Shown here one piece after another: positions 9,192-12,498 of a DNA stretch of 12,498 nucleotides (positions are counted from its first letter, which is position 1; each line of letters begins with the position of its first letter). The notes beneath the pieces are model-generated. The model did not search any database. It was not told the origin of the DNA and saw nothing but the letters and a program-made list of their open reading frames with translations. The translations under genes were made by a program, and so were the position numbers. Origin of the DNA: an uncultured Mycoplasmataceae bacterium (GTDB lineage: Bacteria > Bacillota_I > Bacilli_A > Mycoplasmatales > Mycoplasmoidaceae); NCBI GenBank assembly GCA_949283985.1, contig CASDUM010000014.1, positions 1-12,498 on the forward strand. Direction: 5' to 3'.

Positions 9192-9224
9192 TGAAAAATT
9201 TCATGGAAACGATTCCATGAAATT
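9192..9224 (-). terminator. ptsG terminator, also a LacI/cre-like palindrome
   Basis: A 12-bp perfect stem (9197-9208 with 9213-9224) closes a 4-base loop. Read on the minus strand it follows the ptsG stop by 14 bases and runs into a T-run, the form of an intrinsic terminator. The centre, TGGAAACGATTCCA (9204-9217), also fits the Bacillus cre pattern TGWNANCGNTNWCA except at its two W positions, and has the central CG typical of LacI-family operators. It lies ~75 bp upstream of the fruA start. Confidence 0.8.
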
Positions 9225-9238
9225 ATATTTTATTTAGA

Positions 9239-11731
9239 TTATTTTATTTCAAATAAAGGTTCACCTTTTTTAACTGTTTTACCTTTTGCAAGAATGCTAA
9301 TTGTTCTACCTTTAATTGATTCATTTAAAACAATAATTGGAGTAATATTAGATTTTGCTAATTCTTTTAATTTAGAATTATTAACCTCAACAATTTTAGT
9401 TTTTGAATTTAATTTATCTCCTGTTTTTACAAATGGCTTAAATACTTTCGCATCTTTTCCATCTTTTGTTTTTAAATTAATTGAATCAATTCCAATGTGC
9501 ATTAAAATTTGTGTTCCTTCTTTAGTTTTGAATGAATAAGCATGACCGGTGTCAAATGCTAATTCCATTTCACCAGATTTGATTATAGAACTAAATTCTT
9601 TACCTTTTGAAATGATAGCAACACCTTCACCCATAATTCCATCGCTAAATGTTGCATCTGGAACATTTTCTAAAGGAACTACTTCACAATCAACTGGAGC
9701 ATAAACCACTACTTTTTCAGTTGATTTTTCAAAAGAATTATTTGTAGAAGAATTTTCTACTGATTTAATGTTTTCAAATAATGAAGTTTTTAATGATGGA
9801 TCATGTTCAATTTCTTTTAAGATATCATTAATTTCATTTTTATATAAATCAGCTCTTGCACCATAAATTGAATAAACAGATTGTTTTGAAGGTTTAATAA
9901 CTCCCATAGCTCCTAATTCATTTGTTAGCTTAGATTCATTAACAATTGATTGGTCAGCTACTTGAATTCTTAATTTTGTAATACAAGCATCTACATTTTT
10001 TATGTTATCAATTCCACCATAAGCTTGAATAATATTTAAAGCCATATTTCTATTTTCACTTTTTGATGAATTTCCTCTGTTATTAAAATCTGCCTTTGTA
10101 AATAATCTTGTGTTGCTTCCTCTACCAGGTGTAGAGATATCAAATTTCTTAATCAAGAAATAGAATAAGAAATAATAAATCGGAACATATGCTATTCCAA
10201 ACACTAGTGCTCATCATGCATTTGAACCACCAGGGATTTGGATAGCACCATAAATTACCCAGTCAATTGCACCACCAGAGAAAGTCATTCCAATATGAGG
10301 TGCAACTTCTGGAATGATTAATCCAATTCAGTTCATTAATCCAAATGATAATGCACAGAAGAATGCATGAACTCCTCAGAACAATCAAGGTGCTAAGAAT
10401 AAGAATGTGAATTCGATAGGTTCAGTAATACCAGTTAAGAATGAAGTTAATCCAGCTGAACCGATAATTGATGCACTCATTTTTCTATTTTCTTTTGGTG
10501 CTGCCATAATCATTGCTGCTGCAGCTGCAGGTAAACCAAACATCATAAATGAATATTTACCTTGCATATATTGACCAGCATTTACACCTGCTGATTTATA
10601 TATTGAATTATATTGACTATAAACTGAAGTAGTGAAATCAGAGAATTGCACAATTCCACTTGTTCCATTTCCTAAAGTTACATTTTTACCGACAATACCG
10701 TTTAATGCTGCTCAAATAACTTGATCACCAGCAATTGAACTTGTTGCAGAAACACCATCAGGTAATGCTCCTAAAGCTTCAAACATTTGACCTCATGTTA
10801 ATCCACCAGCATTATTTACTGAACCTGCAGTCGTTACAATTTGTCCAGCAATATATGCTTTATCAGTTAAATCTAATGTACCACCAACTGAAGAATATCA
10901 TAGTGGAGTGTAGAAAGCATGATGTAATCCAAAAGGAACTAACGCTCTTTCTATGTAACCAAAAATAAATGAATTAAATCCAAACATATTTGACCCAAGT
11001 CCACCCCCAATGATATTAAACAATATCCCAATTAAAGGTCATATCATTAAGAACAATATTGTGATTGGGAAGAATGCAAGGAATGTAATGATAGGAATAA
11101 ATCTAATTCCTGAGAAGAATCCAATTATTTGTGGTAATTGAATGTTTTTAAATTTATTATATAGGAATGCAACAGTAAATCCTACAATAAAACCACCGAA
11201 TACAGATGATTGAAGTTGATTAATACCAATAACAGTACCAAATAATGACTTTGGTAGACCAAAGCCATCAGAGTATTCCCCTAAGGCTCCATTGGTATAA
11301 AATAATAAATCATATCCTATTATTTCTTTATTTCCATCTAAAACTGGAGTAATCAATGCAGATTGCAATCCAGAGAATACTAGAAAACCCACAAACGCAG
11401 ATAATGCTGCTGGTCCGGCGTCTTTTGTAAACGCAATCGCTATAGCAATCGCAAATAATACAGGTAACGCACCAAAAATAACATCACCAGGCACTTTAAG
11501 GAAATTACCAAAAATTTCCAAGCCATCATTTCCAGCTTTTTGTGACGCTGTTACAATTGCAGCACCAATTCCAAGGAATAACCCAGCAATCGGAAGCATT
11601 GCAATCGGAAGCATCAAACCTTTGGAAAGTTTAGCTATAAATTCTTTACCTGAACCTTTTTTTTCAGATTTTTCTTTTCTACCAAAAACCTTTTGAAAAG
11701 GAGCGGTAATTTTTTTAATATTCATTTCCAT
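9239..11731 (-). CDS. ptsG: PTS glucose-type transporter, EIIC-EIIB-EIIA fusion
   Basis: Membrane permease that takes up and phosphorylates a hexose, most likely glucose, with PEP-derived phosphate. It has 830 residues in the order C-B-A. A ~30-residue Lys-rich start leads into EIIC, which opens with LSKGLMLPIAMLPIAGLFLG (35-54). EIIC carries GLPAAAAAM (399-407) and the substrate motif GITEPIEF (434-441). EIIB has the phospho-Cys583 in VDACITKLR. EIIA-Glc (~675-830) has His730 in DTGHAYSF and the phospho-His745 in LMHIGID, 15 residues apart as in E. coli Crr (75/90). TGA-encoded Trp residues occur throughout EIIC. The start is fixed by AAAGGAG 6 bases before ATG. GlcNAc or maltose specificity cannot be excluded from motifs alone. 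It ends at a strong terminator before fruA and diverges from the small membrane-protein gene. Confidence 0.93.
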
Positions 11732-11783
11732 TTTTATCTCCTTTATAAATATATGGTATATTTATATTGAAAAGGAAATTATT
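11732..11783. promoter_or_regulatory. 52-bp divergent promoter region, ptsG / small membrane protein
   Basis: Both starts, both ribosome-binding sites and both -10 boxes must fit in or next to 52 bp. For the plus gene, TGGTATATT (11754-11762) is an extended -10, and AAAGGA at 11771-11776 precedes ATG. For ptsG, TATAAA on the minus strand (11760-11765) is a possible -10 overlapping the other. The two promoters would therefore exclude each other in part. No long leader or antiterminator hairpin is present in front of ptsG. Confidence 0.5.
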
Positions 11784-12074
11784 ATGAATAGATTAACTGA
11801 AGCACCAATTGGTGCTAATTCAACTAATATAGAAAGTCACTGAGCTTATTACATAGGAGGAGGAATCTTCATCATCCTAAGTCTATTATCAATATGATTT
11901 ATGTATTGATCATTTAAAAACAAGAGCAACTATTATGTTGTTGAATCAGATAAATTATCTTGATTTAAAGGATTCTGATATAAAAACAGACCTTTATTTT
12001 CAGTAATCTTTTTTATTATTTGTGTCCTTTCTTCAATCATGTTTTTCTTAGCAGCATCTGGTGCACTTGAATAA
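11784..12074 (+). CDS. Two-helix membrane protein of unknown function
   Basis: A 96-residue protein that I do not recognise. It reads through only with TGA as Trp; there are six such codons, at H-W20, I-W38, Y-W42, S-W60 and F-W65 among others, in membrane-edge contexts typical of real proteins. Residues ~21-43 (YYIGGGIFIILSLLSIWFMY) and ~71-91 (LFSVIFFIICVLSSIMFFLA) are strong transmembrane helices. The loop between them holds most of the Lys/Arg (K45, K47, K57, K62, K67, R69), so by the positive-inside rule the loop is cytoplasmic and both ends face out. There is no signal-peptidase or lipobox motif. The start has AAAGGA 7 bases upstream and an extended -10. It is divergently paired with ptsG and may be a PTS accessory or an unrelated orphan; no function can be assigned. 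Confidence 0.82.
11801..11816. repeat. 16-bp perfect palindrome
   Basis: AGCACCAATTGGTGCT is its own reverse complement. It spans codons 6-11 of the small membrane-protein gene and lies 70 bp upstream of the ptsG ATG. It could be a dimeric repressor or activator site for the divergent promoters, or a 6-bp hairpin with an AATT loop at the start of the mRNA. Confidence 0.6.
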
Positions 12075-12095
12075 CATTTTTAATATACCAATATT

Positions 12096-12125
12096 ATTAT
12101 AGCACCTTGTATATACAAATTACAA
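12096..12125 (-). promoter_or_regulatory. Candidate antisense promoter with palindrome in its spacer
   Basis: On the minus strand, TTGTAA (12120-12125), an 18-base spacer and the extended -10 TGCTATAAT (12096-12104) point into the 3' end of the small membrane-protein gene and, beyond it, ptsG. The spacer contains the perfect palindrome TTGTATATACAA (12107-12118). No open reading frame starts right after it, so it would give an antisense RNA or a long ptsG leader. It rests on sequence match only. Confidence 0.3.
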
Positions 12126-12185
12126 AAAATAACTTTATTTTTTAAGACTGTATTAATAATGGTTCTGATATTTTTATTTTATAGA

Positions 12186-12231
12186 GAAGAAAAAGATATC
12201 CTCCATTAGTGTTGTCCACTAATAGGGGATA
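12186..12231 (-). terminator. Terminator of the right-edge gene
   Basis: A 15-bp stem with one C/A mismatch and one T-G pair (12197-12211 with 12217-12231) has a TTGTC loop. On the minus strand it lies 29 bases after the stop of the right-edge gene and is followed by TCTTTTTCTTC, as expected for an intrinsic terminator. Downstream on the plus side the T-richness is weaker, so it is mainly a minus-strand signal. The stem sequence also resembles IS3-family ends. Confidence 0.72.
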
Positions 12232-12260
12232 CGTTTACTATTCCATATTTTTTGTATTCA

Positions 12261-12498
12261 TTAATATTTTCCGTTATTTCTAATTGGAACTTGAGGTCTT
12301 AGTTGAGGATTTGTTCTAGCTTGAGGTTGTGGTTTAATTTTTGGACCATATGATCTATTTACACTTTGTTGTATCATTTGTGGCTGAGGTTGTGGTCTCA
12401 TATTTTGTTGTATTGGTCTATTAGTATTACTATTTATAGTGTTAGGATTTTGTCTTGAAGGTCCATTTAATTTTGGTACACTTTGATTAACTCCAATA
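12261..12498 (-). CDS. Basic Pro/Gln/Asn-rich C-terminal tail of an unidentified protein
   Basis: Only the last 78 codons lie in the window; the N-terminus is beyond the right edge. Thirteen Pro, 13 Gln and 12 Asn make up about half of the residues. There are 11 Lys/Arg and no Asp or Glu, so the tail is strongly basic and almost surely disordered. Short near-repeats are visible: RPQPQPQ, KPQPQ and LRPQVP, ending RNNGKY. There is no transmembrane segment or known motif. Such tails occur on mollicute cytoskeletal, cell-division and surface proteins and on nucleic-acid-binding proteins, but nothing here decides between them. The frame is supported by its long open run without UGA or stop, by consistent composition, and by the terminator just downstream. 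Confidence 0.75.
   Translation of the reverse strand, partial: IGVNQSVPKLNGPSRQNPNTINSNTNRPIQQNMRPQPQPQMIQQSVNRSYGPKIKPQPQARTNPQLRPQVPIRNNGKY

Noticed and set aside
11855..11864. Internal AGGAGGAGGA resembling a strong ribosome-binding site
   Set aside because: It encodes the Gly-Gly-Gly of transmembrane helix 1 and no ATG follows at a usable distance.
12075..12196. Possible gene or RNA in the spacer after the small membrane-protein gene
   Set aside because: Only very short open frames and AT-rich inverted repeats are present. Apart from the promoter-like element reported separately, nothing is supportable.

Overview
The window is AT-rich chromosomal DNA from a mollicute (Mycoplasma/Spiroplasma-type bacterium) that reads UGA as tryptophan. 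The evidence is direct. gpmI, tpiA, metG, rarA, fruA, ptsG and a small membrane-protein gene all appear broken under the standard code. They become full-length, family-typical proteins when TGA is read as Trp, for example TpiA AYEPVWAIGTG and MetRS SHGWIVTKEG. I cannot name the species.

Layout from left to right. Positions 1-5449 (minus strand) hold a compact housekeeping block transcribed rarA > metG > tpiA > gpmI > DUF2188-type protein (cut by the window edge). The genes abut or overlap by a base, except for a 67-bp gap before tpiA that carries a plausible promoter. At 5450-5539 there is a divergent promoter region. On its right a DEAD-box RNA helicase gene (5540-6763, plus) ends at a strong bidirectional terminator. 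Positions 6819-7018 (minus) hold the startless remnant of a coiled-coil gene. Two large PTS sugar permease genes follow on the minus strand: a fructose-type EIIABC (7028-9127) and a glucose-type EIICBA (9239-11731). They are separated by a perfect hairpin that doubles as a LacI/cre-like palindrome. A 96-residue two-helix membrane protein of unknown function (11784-12074, plus) diverges from ptsG. The right end (12261-12498, minus) is the basic Pro/Gln/Asn-rich C-terminal tail of an unidentified protein, followed by its own terminator.

Functionally, the window centres on sugar uptake and glycolysis. The two PTS permeases import and phosphorylate sugars using PEP. TpiA and GpmI carry carbon through the triose and phosphoglycerate steps that lead back to PEP. 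MetRS, RarA and the helicase are translation, replication-repair and RNA-metabolism housekeeping genes.

No tRNA, rRNA, CRISPR array or transposase gene was found. I see no clear new multi-gene system. The least explained pieces are the small membrane protein with a 16-bp palindrome in its 5' end, the palindromes around the PTS genes, the coiled-coil remnant, and the Pro/Gln/Asn tail.
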